Source of the DNA: Chryseotalea sp. WA131a
GTDB taxonomy: Bacteria; Bacteroidota; Bacteroidia; Cytophagales; Cyclobacteriaceae
Length of the DNA: 64,000 bases
Assembly (NCBI GenBank): GCA_025370075.1
Contig: CP073016.1
Location: forward strand, 4,030,001-4,094,000
Direction of reading: 5' to 3'
Every line of letters begins with the position of its first letter. Position 1 is the stretch's first letter. The notes beneath the pieces were generated by a model. It searched no databases. It saw only the letters and a list, made by a program, of their open reading frames with translations, and had not been told where the DNA came from. A program made the translations under genes and the position numbers. This document shows, piece by piece, positions 1-8,521 of the stretch.

Positions 1-168
1 CGCGACTTTGATGGACATAGGTAATAGGTTATAAAATAGTCAACCAAGTTATTGTTTATTTTAGAATGTTGGGTGATTATTTTAAAGCTTCCGAAATCGA
101 AAAGAGCTGAACGTGAAGAAAATGGGTTTCTGCAATTTTACAACGTTTGCTAATCCGTTGCACGTTAT

Positions 169-1344
169 CTAACTGTTTATGAATTTCACCAGCGAATATG
201 CACTCATCGCCCCCATCAACACCACCACCATCCATCCGATCACTTCAAGCCATGGAGGATGCTGATAGCCGTGAATGATTTTTTTGTTGCGCGATGCCAA
301 TAAAATAATGCCAAGCGCAACAGGTAGCGTGATGCCATTCACCGTACCGGCCATCACTAACAACCGAACAGGATTGCCTACTAAAATAAAAATGGTTGCA
401 GAAAATAATATAAACCCTGAGATAATGTAGCGTTGATTGTCTGCTAATGATTGGTGAAAACTAGTGACAAAAGAAATGGATGTGTACGCACATCCCACCA
501 CCGATGTGATGGCCGCACTCCAAATTACAATCCCAAAAAATTTAAAACCAATATCACCAGCCGCCACTTGAAAGACCGAAGAGGCAGGATTATTCTTCGT
601 AAGAACAGTTCCGCTAACCACAACGCCTAGCGCTGCTAAGAATAAAACCACTCTCATCAAACCCGTAATAACGATTCCACTCACAGCACTCTGATTGACC
701 TGTGATAAATTATTTGTTCCGGTAATGCCAGCATCCAACAAACGGTGTGCGCCAGCAAAACTAATGTATCCACCCACGGTGCCACCTACCAAGGTGACGA
801 TTGAAAGTGGGTCAATGCGCTCAGGAATAAAGCTGCGATGAACTACTTCCAGCAGTGGAGGATGTGAATGAATAGCAACATAAGCAGTTAACAAAATCAT
901 CAGTATCCCCAGCACTTTGGCAAATGTGTCAAGCGCATTGCCTACTTCTTTCAACCAAAAAATAAACAGCGCCACCACACAACTAATGGCTGCGCCTACT
1001 TCGGGTTGAATGCCAAACAACACTTCCAAGCCCAAGCCGCAACCGGCCAAATTACCGATGTTAAACGCCACTCCACCCAACACAATAATGGCCGCCAAAA
1101 AATAACCAAGGCCCGGAACAATTTTATTGGCAACATCTTGCGCCCGAAGATTGCTCATGGTTAGAATGCGCCAAATATTAAGTTGGGCACCGATATCGAG
1201 TAAGATGGTAATCAAAATAACGAAACCAAAGCTCGCCAACAGTTGCTGCGTGAAAACAGTAGTCTGGGTAAGAAAGCCAGGGCCTATGGCCGAAGTGGCC
1301 ATCAAGAATGCAGCTCCGAGTATGGCGGATTTCTTTCTCCTCAA
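169..1344 (-). CDS. NRAMP-family divalent-metal/proton transporter-like membrane protein
   Basis: This is a polytopic inner-membrane protein with about eleven hydrophobic segments and resembles the NRAMP superfamily branch represented by Bacillus YcsG. Family knowledge suggests cation- or proton-coupled uptake, but the substrate of this branch is not established. The near-N-terminal ATSAIGPGF stretch matches the first NRAMP helix, where the family normally has the DPGN metal motif, so the usual metal ligand is not evident. The open frame extends upstream to 1434, but that would overlap pxpA by more than 90 bases. A TTG at 1342-1344 overlaps the pxpA stop codon (TTGA) and gives 391 residues starting MRRKKSAIL, so I prefer that start. 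Coupling to pxpA mirrors the ycsF-ycsG pairing and suggests a joint role. Confidence 0.75.
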   Translation of the reverse strand: MRRKKSAILGAAFLMATSAIGPGFLTQTTVFTQQLLASFGFVILITILLDIGAQLNIWRILTMSNLRAQDVANKIVPGLGYFLAAIIVLGGVAFNIGNLAGCGLGLEVLFGIQPEVGAAISCVVALFIFWLKEVGNALDTFAKVLGILMILLTAYVAIHSHPPLLEVVHRSFIPERIDPLSIVTLVGGTVGGYISFAGAHRLLDAGITGTNNLSQVNQSAVSGIVITGLMRVVLFLAALGVVVSGTVLTKNNPASSVFQVAAGDIGFKFFGIVIWSAAITSVVGCAYTSISFVTSFHQSLADNQRYIISGFILFSATIFILVGNPVRLLVMAGTVNGITLPVALGIILLASRNKKIIHGYQHPPWLEVIGWMVVVLMGAMSAYSLVKFINS

Positions 1345-2084
1345 AGCGCTTTGATTTTGATGCCCTCGCTCTTTAATTGATGATGAATAGCACTTGCAAA
1401 CGCTGCTGCATGTGCACCATCTCCATGCAGACAAATCGTGTCCGCCTTTATTTGGATCGGTTGGCCTGTAACATCTACCACCTTGCTCTCCTTTACCATT
1501 TTCATCACCTGGCTGAGGGATTTTTCTTCAGATTCAATCAATGCATTATTTTCTGTGCGTGGAGTAAGCGAGCCATCGGGTTGGTAGGTGCGGTCGGCAA
1601 ATACTTCGCTTGCTGTATTTATCCCAACAAGGTTTGCTTGCAAAATCATATGACTGCCACTTAATCCGTAGTAAATCAGTTTTGGGTTGAAATCAAAAAC
1701 AGCTTGCGCGATGGTGCGACTCATTGCCTCGTCCTTCGCTGCCATGTTGTATAGCGCACCGTGCGGCTTAACATGATGCATCACCGCACTTTGGTTGCGG
1801 CAAGCAGAATCAATGATAAAAAGTTGAAGGGTGATTAAATCATAAAGTTCCTTCGAAGTCAACTTCATGTTCGTTCGCCCGAAGTTGGGTTTATCGTCAA
1901 ACCCTGGATGTGCGCCAATGGCTACGTGATGTTGCAGGCAAAGGGCAATCGTATCTTTGATGGTCTCGTCATCGCCCGCATGATAGCCGCACGCAATATT
2001 GGCACTGCTGATGAAAGGCATAATAGCCGCATCGTTGGGCATGCCCTCGCCCATGTCGCAGTTGAGGTCAATGGATAAACGCAT
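1341..2084 (-). CDS. pxpA: LamB/YcsF family protein, 5-oxoprolinase subunit A
   Basis: The product (247 residues) belongs to the LamB/YcsF family. Members act with PxpB and PxpC as an ATP-dependent 5-oxoprolinase that opens pyroglutamate to glutamate. Family hallmarks are visible: the N-terminal DLNCDMGEG motif, SSANIACGYHAGD, the GAHPGF segment, VKPHGALYN and a C-terminal CLHGDGAHA motif. The ATG at 2082-2084 was chosen because it places the conserved MRLSIDLN at the N-terminus and gives the usual family length; the frame is open 17 codons further upstream, but that part is not family-like. It is translationally coupled to the NRAMP-like gene downstream. The partners pxpB and pxpC are not in this window, so full 5-oxoprolinase activity depends on genes elsewhere. 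Confidence 0.88.
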   Translation of the reverse strand: MRLSIDLNCDMGEGMPNDAAIMPFISSANIACGYHAGDDETIKDTIALCLQHHVAIGAHPGFDDKPNFGRTNMKLTSKELYDLITLQLFIIDSACRNQSAVMHHVKPHGALYNMAAKDEAMSRTIAQAVFDFNPKLIYYGLSGSHMILQANLVGINTASEVFADRTYQPDGSLTPRTENNALIESEEKSLSQVMKMVKESKVVDVTGQPIQIKADTICLHGDGAHAAAFASAIHHQLKSEGIKIKAL

Positions 2085-2149
2085 GGAGCAAGGTACAGAA
2101 ATACCCAGAACATTGCCTGATACTTCGCACGCCAAGCGTAAAAAAAATC

Positions 2150-2412
2150 CTATTGGTACACTCTCAAATAGTCAATCTCCATGGTAGCACTGTTTATGGA
2201 TGCATCGACTGGTCCACCAAAATTGCTGCCCATGGCAACGTTAAGAATGATAAAGAAATCTTGATTAAAGGGTAAGGACGGTAACGGTATATGTTTTAAT
2301 ACCAAGGGTTTTGAATTTGTAGGTAATGACATTTAAAGAGGCGGTTTTCGTTCCTCCATCTCCAAAGTTGAACACGTAGCCGATGGCGTTATCTGCCAAG
2401 GTAAACACAATT
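2150..2412 (-). pseudogene. Decayed secreted glycoside hydrolase: PKD fragment joined out of frame to GH16 C-terminus
   Basis: Two adjacent reading frames on the minus strand carry pieces of one ancestral enzyme. From about 2412 down to about 2270 one frame encodes the end of a PKD fold (FNFGDGGTKTA, then GIKTYTVTV) and stops. The next frame, down to 2150, encodes the characteristic C-terminal strand of family 16 glycoside hydrolases (FFIILNVAMGSNFGGP, then MEIDYLRVYQ). The catalytic core with its ExDxxE motif is missing, so an internal deletion appears to have fused the two ends. A PKD-GH16 architecture is common for secreted Bacteroidota laminarinase-like enzymes. I see no functional product. 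Confidence 0.72.
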
Positions 2413-2427
2413 TAGATTAATTCAGAG

Positions 2428-4815
2428 TTACTCTGTCCTTAAGCTGTTTACCGGATTCGCCATTGCCGCTTTAATGGATTGATAGCTCACCGTTGCCAGT
2501 GTGATGATCAAAGCACCTGCTCCGGCTGCTACAAATATCCACCACGCCATTTCTGTACGATATTGATACTTGGCAAGCCAGCCACCCATCAAGAAATACG
2601 ATATAGGCACAGCTAACAAAAAAGAGATGAGCACCAGCAAGATAAAATCACCAGAGAGCATTTTCCATAATCCAAATACCGATGCCCCCAACACCTTTCT
2701 CACTCCAATTTCTTTCGAACGTTGTTCTGCTACAAATGAAGCCAATCCGAAAATGCCCAAGCAACTGATAAAGATGGCAAGGCCGGCAAAGAAACTCGCC
2801 AGTTTTCCGATACGCTCTTCTCCTTGAAACTTCTGTGCATATTCTTGATCAACAAATTGATATTCAAAGGGAGATTCTGGGTTAAATTTTTCACAAATCG
2901 CTTTTATTTTTTCGATAGATTCGTGTGAACCCTTTGCAGGGTTGAGCTTCATTAGAATAACATTACCATCATCTTTCGAAATATGAAACAACGAGGCTCT
3001 GGCAGGCTCATAGGGCGACTCGACTATCATATCTTTGATAATGCCAATAATCGTATACGACTTATTATCCCACTTCAACATTTCACCCACCGGATTTTCA
3101 AATCCTAAAAACTTAGCAGCTGCCTGATTGATTACAAAGGCTAAAGAATCGGTAGCATGTTCAGGCGAAAAATCTCTTCCCTCCACAAACTGCCACCCAA
3201 TTGTTTTTCCATAGTCAAACGTTACACTGGTATTCGGAAAGTCAACCGCCAAAGCCGGATCTTTTCCCTTCCATTCAAAACCACCATTGGTATTCCATAT
3301 TTGCGTAGGAGGGCTTCCCGATTCCGCCATTTCCAAAATAGCACCCGATGATTTTAGTTCGTTTCGAACCGCATCAAAATGTTTGTGCAATTCCGGAGTG
3401 ATCATAAACATTTGCACAAGTCCGTTTCTTTCGTAGCCGATGGGCCGGTCTTTGGCAAATTGAATCTGCCGGAATACGATTACCGTTCCAATAATGAGTA
3501 TCACAGAAACGCTGAACTGAACAACCACCAACACCTTGCGAGGCAGCGAAGCAAAACGACCAACACGAAATGTTCCTTTCAAAACTTTTACCGGATTGAA
3601 AGAAGAAAGATAGAGTGCGGGATAACTGCCTGCAATCAAGCCAGTGAACAAACTAAACACAATGCCAGCCACCCAGAAAGTGCCACTTCCCCAAGGCATG
3701 GTCAATCGTTTATCGGCTACCTGATTGAAGGTTGGCAACATCAATTGCACGGCCAGCAAAGCCACTAAAAAAGAGATGAAAGCGACCAAAAGCGATTCAC
3801 TAAAATACTGGACCACCAGCTGCGATCGTACCGAACCAATGGATTTGCGAATGCCCACTTCTTTAGCACGCTTCTCCGATCGGGCGGTGCTCAGGTTCAT
3901 GAAGTTGATACACGCCAAAAGAAGAACAAAAACACCAATTGTGCCAAACAACCAGATTTGTTCGATACGTCCTCCCGAGTTTATTCCGTTTTTAAATTCG
4001 GAATAGAGATACCATTTACTCATGGGGTGAAGAAAAACTTCCGGCTTATACTTTCGGTCTCCCTCGTCTTTTAGTTGGTTCAATTTTACATCTCTTATTT
4101 TTTGTGACACTCCTTCCATGTCTGCATTTTCAGCTATTTGCACAAATGTTTGGGTGAAATTGCTGCCCCACGGATTTTCCATTTTCTTGATCCAGTCATT
4201 GCTAATCAGGTAGAGTTCCCAAGGCAAAATGTAATTCATATTGCGAAAGAATGTGTTGTACGGCAAGTCTTCGTACACACCTGTCACCTTCACATCGTAT
4301 TTATTATCGATGCGAATCATTTGGTTCATCGGGTCGGTATCGCCAAAGTAGGTTTTAGCCAACGACTCCGATAACAAGATGGAATACGGATCTTTCAATC
4401 CATCACGTGTGCCCTTCAGCATTTTGAGCGAAAGCATTTCTGTTACTTCAGGCTCGAAGTAATAACCATCCTTATTGAATTTCTTTTCGCCTACGGTGAG
4501 AATGCGTGTGAAGTTCCAGGTGGCCTGAAGTACATATTTAAAGTCGCTGCCATATTTGCTTCGAATTTCTTCGCCCATCACATACGGATTTGAAACCTGC
4601 GACTGCACTTCGCCATTATATACATTGTTCTGCCAGACCTGTGCAATAGTATCGTAATTGGGGTGATAGGTGTTGTAGGTTAATCCATCCGATATCCAAA
4701 GGCCAATTAAAATGGCGACTGCCATGCCTGTGGCCAGCCCTGCAATGTTGATAAACGAATAGCCTTTTTGTTTTACGAGATTGCGAAAGGCAATTTTGAA
4801 GTAATTCTTGAGCAT
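2428..4815 (-). CDS. MacB/FtsX-type ABC transporter permease
   Basis: The 795-residue product has the double FtsX layout typical of large Bacteroidota permeases: an N-terminal membrane helix after MLKNYFKIAFRNL, a MacB-like periplasmic domain, a first FtsX unit with the cytoplasmic EVGIRKSIGS coupling motif, a second periplasmic domain, and a C-terminal FtsX unit with KEIGVRKVLGAS. Such proteins pair with a separate MacB-like ATPase and take part in export or envelope stress responses; no ATPase gene is adjacent. The start at 4813-4815 matches the usual MLKNYFKIA opening. The frame is open to 4857, and the extra residues look like the tail of a lost N-terminal prefix domain (see 4930-5037). 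It may still function as a stand-alone permease. Confidence 0.88.
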   Translation of the reverse strand: MLKNYFKIAFRNLVKQKGYSFINIAGLATGMAVAILIGLWISDGLTYNTYHPNYDTIAQVWQNNVYNGEVQSQVSNPYVMGEEIRSKYGSDFKYVLQATWNFTRILTVGEKKFNKDGYYFEPEVTEMLSLKMLKGTRDGLKDPYSILLSESLAKTYFGDTDPMNQMIRIDNKYDVKVTGVYEDLPYNTFFRNMNYILPWELYLISNDWIKKMENPWGSNFTQTFVQIAENADMEGVSQKIRDVKLNQLKDEGDRKYKPEVFLHPMSKWYLYSEFKNGINSGGRIEQIWLFGTIGVFVLLLACINFMNLSTARSEKRAKEVGIRKSIGSVRSQLVVQYFSESLLVAFISFLVALLAVQLMLPTFNQVADKRLTMPWGSGTFWVAGIVFSLFTGLIAGSYPALYLSSFNPVKVLKGTFRVGRFASLPRKVLVVVQFSVSVILIIGTVIVFRQIQFAKDRPIGYERNGLVQMFMITPELHKHFDAVRNELKSSGAILEMAESGSPPTQIWNTNGGFEWKGKDPALAVDFPNTSVTFDYGKTIGWQFVEGRDFSPEHATDSLAFVINQAAAKFLGFENPVGEMLKWDNKSYTIIGIIKDMIVESPYEPARASLFHISKDDGNVILMKLNPAKGSHESIEKIKAICEKFNPESPFEYQFVDQEYAQKFQGEERIGKLASFFAGLAIFISCLGIFGLASFVAEQRSKEIGVRKVLGASVFGLWKMLSGDFILLVLISFLLAVPISYFLMGGWLAKYQYRTEMAWWIFVAAGAGALIITLATVSYQSIKAAMANPVNSLRTE

Positions 4816-4929
4816 GGCGAGGAAGTTTTTATAATGAACATTGAATATACTTCGCAAAATGAAAGAGGTTGCAGGGATTTTGAAAATAATTTTTCATAAG
4901 TCAATCTGACTCTAACCTTGAACTCCTAA

Positions 4930-5037
4930 TCAGTTTGGCAAAACCTCTGTCAAATCCACTTCAATCTCCTCTATATAATCTTCGCGGCAAAACCAGCAGA
5001 AGAATTGGAGGGGACGTTTGGGAGGAATGATTTTCAT
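4930..5037 (-). pseudogene. Remnant of the N-terminal permease prefix domain of the downstream ABC permease
   Basis: A 35-codon minus-strand frame reads MKIIPPKRPLQFF, then CWFCREDYIEEIEVDL, before a stop. The pattern proline-rich start, W/FxWFCRE, then EEIEGDL is what I know as the opening of the 'permease prefix domain 2' that precedes many Bacteroidota FtsX-type permeases. The next frame carries a few more codons before another stop, and the in-frame extension of the permease gene (SIFNVHYKNFLA) fits the end of the same domain. The simplest reading is that a fused prefix-permease gene lost its prefix by deletion and frameshift. Confidence 0.6.
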
Positions 5038-5054
5038 TATTCAGATTTCGAAAT

Positions 5055-5099
5055 GGAATAAAGAGGACGAAAACGTTGTATTACGCGTAAACCCCGCTT
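5055..5099. repeat. Dispersed intergenic repeat, copy 1 (second copy at 47075)
   Basis: This 45-base stretch begins GGAATAAAGA and ends ACCCCGCTT. It matches 47075-47118 with only a handful of differences and one indel. It lies just past the 3' end of the lipoprotein gene that stops at 5117. The bases spanning that stop codon (CAGTTTTAATTGCCTG, minus strand) recur nearly unchanged near 52700. Confidence 0.75.
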
Positions 5100-5116
5100 G
5101 ACGCAAATACAGGCAA

Positions 5117-5887
5117 TTAAAACTGCATTACTTGGTAGCCCAATTGACCGTTGGATTCTACGAGTTGATACACTGCTTGGATTTTGTATTTTTCTTTTTT
5201 GAATTCATTAATTACAGACTTTACGTAGTCAATTGGCACGCTGGAATCAATTATGAAATAGAGAGCAACAGGCTGTCCAAAGCTTTTAACTTCGTTGATC
5301 AATTTTGGGATTTCCTTTTTTTCAATAAATACGTCAAATGCTTGAATTCTTGGTTTGGTTCCATCTTCTGAATACTTTGGATAACCTATTCCAATATGGC
5401 ATATCTGATGATTCCGAATAGTGGTATCATAACTAACAAAATTGCCAGATCTTGGTAGAAATTCATCTAGCTTGAGCCTCCAAGAATATCCTGAAAAAGC
5501 GTGCCGTTGAAAACATTTGTTTGGATCGCTTTTAACAAATGACAAGGGTGAGAATGCAGAACAATCAGTCAACTCCTCGTCATCGTAAGTCAAATAGTCT
5601 TCTTTTAATTTGAACTTGGAAAAAACAGGTAAGATTGCTGAACCACAGCTGCAATAAAAAGGCAAAACTGGATTTCGTCCGACAGAATCAAAAAGACTAA
5701 ACTCTTCACTATACGAAACCAACGTGTATTTGTTAAAAACTACTACAGAATCATTGATATCTAATGTGGAATCGTAGTAATCGTTGCCCACTGTGTGCCA
5801 ATGCCCCTGTAATCTTGATACAATATCTCGCTTGCTGGTGCAAGTAATTAAAAGCAGTAGGCTTAATAAAGCGAATGCAATTCTCAT
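5117..5887 (-). CDS. Hypothetical lipoprotein
   Basis: I do not recognise the family. The 256-residue product starts with a lipoprotein signal whose lipobox is L13-I14-T15-C16, so it should be exported and lipid-anchored. The mature part is soluble. It contains a CSCG pair near residue 80, two further cysteines, and many aspartates. The C-terminal third has the alternation of a small alpha/beta domain (VALYFIIDSS ... VKSVINEFKKEKYKIQAVYQ), resembling a thioredoxin-like or biopolymer-transport ExbD-like fold in pattern only. The gene stands alone, with a repeat at its 3' end and a CGGTAACGG motif upstream at 5912-5920. It could have arrived as a single-gene cassette. Confidence 0.7.
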   Translation of the reverse strand: MRIAFALLSLLLLITCTSKRDIVSRLQGHWHTVGNDYYDSTLDINDSVVVFNKYTLVSYSEEFSLFDSVGRNPVLPFYCSCGSAILPVFSKFKLKEDYLTYDDEELTDCSAFSPLSFVKSDPNKCFQRHAFSGYSWRLKLDEFLPRSGNFVSYDTTIRNHQICHIGIGYPKYSEDGTKPRIQAFDVFIEKKEIPKLINEVKSFGQPVALYFIIDSSVPIDYVKSVINEFKKEKYKIQAVYQLVESNGQLGYQVMQF

Positions 5888-6025
5888 TGTTTAAACATAG
5901 CACATTTCAGGCGGTAACGGAAGCCAAGCAGTTTTAAACCGATGGCTCGAAGCCTTGAAAGCCACCCTAACAATAATCGGGTAATATTCATCTTTAAAAT
6001 TTCCCTCAATATCTATGAATGGTTG

Positions 6026-6056
6026 TTTGCATAAACGCCATAAAAAACTACTTTTG
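6026..6056 (+). promoter_or_regulatory. Predicted Bacteroidota promoter of atpD
   Basis: A TTTG at 6026-6029 is followed after 19 bases by TACTTTTG at 6049-6056. This matches the Bacteroidota primary-sigma consensus (TTTG, 19-21 bases, TAnnTTTG) exactly. The atpD ATG lies about 80 bases downstream. Confidence 0.65.
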
Positions 6057-6137
6057 CGGTTCGGATTTTGAAGAGATCAGTGCTTTTTCAATTTCTTGAA
6101 AATCAACTATTTAGAAAAGAATAAATTATCCCCATAC

Positions 6138-7643
6138 ATGGCAAATACTGGTAGAATAACCCAAGTAATCGGTCCGGTGGTAGACGTTGCATTTGACGAG
6201 CCCGGCACCAAACTCCCCAACATTTTAGATTCACTTGAAGTGACCAAAGCTGACGGTACCCGCGTGGTGCTGGAAACCCAGCAGCACTTGGGTGAAGATC
6301 GCGTTCGCACTATCTCCATGGAGGGCACGGAAGGATTGGTGCGCGGCATGAAAGTGACCGACACAGGTTCGCCTATTCAGATGCCAATCGGTGAAGACAT
6401 CAAAGGCCGTTTGTTCAATGTAGTGGGCGAGGCCATTGACGGTATTAAACAACCCAAGGGCACGAAAACGTTGCCTATTCACCGCCATGCTCCGCTATAC
6501 GAAAACCTTTCTACCTCTTCAGAAGTACTTTATACGGGTATCAAAGTAATCGACTTGATTGAGCCTTATGCAAAAGGTGGTAAGATTGGTTTGTTTGGTG
6601 GTGCTGGTGTGGGCAAAACCGTTTTGATTCAAGAGTTGATCAATAACATCGCAAAGGCCTATTCTGGTTTGTCGGTGTTTGCTGGTGTGGGTGAGCGTAC
6701 ACGCGAGGGTAACGACTTGTTGCGCGAGATGATTGAAGCGGGCATTGTGGATTACGGTCCGGAGTTCATGAAATCGCTCCACGAAGGTGGCTGGGATTTA
6801 TCAAAAGTAGATACGCATAAATTAGAAGATTCGAAGGCAACGTTTGTGTTCGGTCAGATGAACGAGCCACCTGGAGCCCGTGCGCGTGTGGCTTTGTCAG
6901 GGTTGACGATTGCCGAATATTTCCGCGATGGTGATGGCACGGGCAAAGGCCGCGATATTCTCTTCTTCATCGATAACATTTTCCGTTTCACGCAAGCAGG
7001 TTCTGAAGTTTCGGCTTTGTTGGGTCGTATGCCTTCGGCCGTGGGTTATCAACCTACGTTGGCTTCTGAAATGGGTGCCATGCAAGAGCGCATTACTTCA
7101 ACCAAAAATGGCTCTATCACTTCGGTGCAGGCCGTTTACGTTCCTGCCGATGACTTGACGGACCCTGCCCCCGCGACAACCTTCGCGCACTTGGATGCTA
7201 CTACCGTATTGTCTCGTAAAATTGCCGAGTTGGGTATTTACCCTGCGGTAGATCCGTTGGATTCTACTTCAAGGATTCTTCGTGCCGATATCGTTGGTGA
7301 CGAACATTACAACTGCGCACAGCGCGTAAAATTGACTTTGCAACGCTACAAAGAATTACAAGACATTATCGCCATCTTGGGTATGGATGAACTTTCGGAT
7401 GAAGATAAATTGACGGTAACACGCGCTAGACGTGTGCAACGTTTCTTGTCTCAGCCATTCCACGTAGCCGAGGCCTTCACAGGCTTGAAAGGTGCGTTGG
7501 TAGATATTAAAGATACCATCAAAGGCTTTAACATGATTATGGATGGTCAATTAGACCATTTGCCAGAGATGGCCTTTAACTTGGTGGGTAGCATTGAAGA
7601 AGCCATTGCCAAGGGCGAGAAGATGTTGGCGGACGTAAAATAA
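6138..7643 (+). CDS. atpD: F1Fo ATP synthase subunit beta
   Basis: This is the catalytic beta subunit of the F1 ATP synthase sector on the cytoplasmic side of the inner membrane. The 501-residue product has the Walker A motif GGAGVGKT at 154-161, the catalytic glutamate within GERTREGND near 186, the Walker B region ILFFIDNIFRF and the SALLGRMPSAVGYQPTL segment. The ATG at 6138 gives the usual MANTGRITQVIG opening; an upstream in-frame extension to 6096 is not conserved. Only atpD and atpC are here, so the other ATP synthase genes must lie elsewhere, a split arrangement known in Bacteroidota. A perfect promoter precedes it, and its stop codon abuts a repeat that separates it from atpC. Confidence 0.98.
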   Translation: MANTGRITQVIGPVVDVAFDEPGTKLPNILDSLEVTKADGTRVVLETQQHLGEDRVRTISMEGTEGLVRGMKVTDTGSPIQMPIGEDIKGRLFNVVGEAIDGIKQPKGTKTLPIHRHAPLYENLSTSSEVLYTGIKVIDLIEPYAKGGKIGLFGGAGVGKTVLIQELINNIAKAYSGLSVFAGVGERTREGNDLLREMIEAGIVDYGPEFMKSLHEGGWDLSKVDTHKLEDSKATFVFGQMNEPPGARARVALSGLTIAEYFRDGDGTGKGRDILFFIDNIFRFTQAGSEVSALLGRMPSAVGYQPTLASEMGAMQERITSTKNGSITSVQAVYVPADDLTDPAPATTFAHLDATTVLSRKIAELGIYPAVDPLDSTSRILRADIVGDEHYNCAQRVKLTLQRYKELQDIIAILGMDELSDEDKLTVTRARRVQRFLSQPFHVAEAFTGLKGALVDIKDTIKGFNMIMDGQLDHLPEMAFNLVGSIEEAIAKGEKMLADVK

Positions 7644-7805
7644 TTTGAAAATGACCCAATTTGAAAATTTGAAAATAAGTTCAGACCAGTTTTAACATTA
7701 GCTGTTTTTTTAATACTTAAAATTGGAAAAGCTCATCTCAATAAACTTCAAGTTGCATTACGTAACTCTTGGCTCATTTTCAAATTGACTAATTTTCAAA
7801 TTGAG
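7642..7805. repeat. Octamer repeat block with inverted arms between atpD and atpC
   Basis: Starting at the atpD stop codon there is a 16-base unit AATTTGAAAATGACCC (7642-7657), then AATTTGAA twice in tandem (7658-7673). The right edge carries the inverted form (CTCATTTTCAAATTG at 7773-7787, then TAATTTTCAAATTG). The two edges can pair into a long hairpin, with an unrelated centre. The same arrangement occurs at 26388-26580. Confidence 0.75.
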
Positions 7806-7808
7806 TAT

Positions 7809-8057
7809 ATGCATTTAGAAATAATCACACCAGACAAAAAAATATTTGAAGGCGAAGTAACTTCAGCCATCTTTCCGGGTGCGGATGGTATTTTTCAGAC
7901 GTTGAACAATCATGCACCTCTTATCAGCCTGCTGAGAGATGGAATAGTGGAGTATAAGTCAAAAGAATCAACGCAAAGACTAACTATCACCGGAGGCGTT
8001 ATGGAGGTGTTGACAAATAAGGTGATTGTCCTTGCTGATGGCGTTCAGAACAACTGA
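7809..8057 (+). CDS. atpC: F1Fo ATP synthase subunit epsilon
   Basis: The 82-residue product is the N-terminal beta-sandwich of the epsilon subunit, which couples the F1 rotor to the c-ring and can regulate ATP hydrolysis. It shows the conserved opening LEIITPDKKIFEGEV, the FPGADGIF loop, NHAPLIS and the GGVMEVLTNKVIVLADG strand. The C-terminal two-helix inhibitory domain is absent, which is common for short Bacteroidota epsilon subunits. The ATG at 7809 was chosen over an upstream in-frame start at 7785 because the additional residues are encoded by the intergenic repeat. It is followed 30 bases later by a strong terminator. Confidence 0.95.
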   Translation: MHLEIITPDKKIFEGEVTSAIFPGADGIFQTLNNHAPLISLLRDGIVEYKSKESTQRLTITGGVMEVLTNKVIVLADGVQNN

Positions 8058-8087
8058 GAACGCTAAACTAAATGACTGGAAAAAGAG

Positions 8088-8117
8088 GCTGTCTCAAAAG
8101 TAGAGATAGCTTTTTTT
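8088..8117 (+). terminator. Rho-independent terminator after atpC, within an IS-end-like sequence
   Basis: GCTGTCTC (8088-8095) pairs with GAGATAGC (8103-8110), with one G-U pair and a 7-base loop, and is followed by seven T residues (8111-8117). The surrounding GAGGCTGTCTCAAAAG looks like the terminal inverted repeat of several Bacteroidota insertion sequences, so the terminator may be inherited from an IS end. Confidence 0.7.
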
Positions 8118-8288
8118 GTTTAGAATTTTCGAAGTCTCTCGAGTTTTTGGGTTTTGCATTTAGGAAACCGAGGTAAAGGAAGTTATGCAACAGGAATCTA
8201 GTGTTTCCAAATTATCCCAAATTATGCATTAGACTTTGCTGATAACTAAACGATGATTGAAACTCTCAAATGCATAATGGGTTTAAAA

Positions 8289-8457
8289 GACGAGCTCATC
8301 CGCTTGACGGGACCAAGGACAAAGAATTGAAATTGGAAGACCAAGTACTCCGCAGGGTGGTCGTTTACAACGAAGAGCCAGCACCACATTGGAAATCATC
8401 ACCAACTACCTGGATTGGAAAGCCTCTACCATAGCCGCACTTTACAAAAGGCGATCG
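8289..8457 (+). pseudogene. IS4-family (DDE) transposase fragment, frameshifted
   Basis: Three successive plus-strand frames together read DELIRLTGP, then KDKELKLEDQVLRRVVVYNE, then TTLEIITNYLDWKAS and TIAALYKRR. This matches the segment of IS4-type transposases that leads into the YxxRW...E signature. At least two frameshifts separate the pieces, and both the N-terminal half and the C-terminal glutamate region are missing. No matching second terminal repeat was found, so this is a dead remnant. It fills most of the gap of about 500 bases between atpC and ddl; the remaining bases (8118-8288) hold no gene that I can see. Confidence 0.7.
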
Positions 8458-8521
8458 GCCTCTAGCCATATTAGTCGAGATAGCTTCAAAAAGCTCCTGG
8501 TTTCGTTTACCGAGTGACCTG

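Noticed and set aside
1..168. RNA gene or promoter at the left edge
   Set aside because: CACGTTATCTAAC-like words resemble the cores seen elsewhere, but no fold, tRNA signature or promoter pair is convincing.
1345..1434. Longer N-terminus of the NRAMP-like protein
   Set aside because: The extra residues (Cys- and Ser-rich) overlap the pxpA coding region and are not transporter-like.
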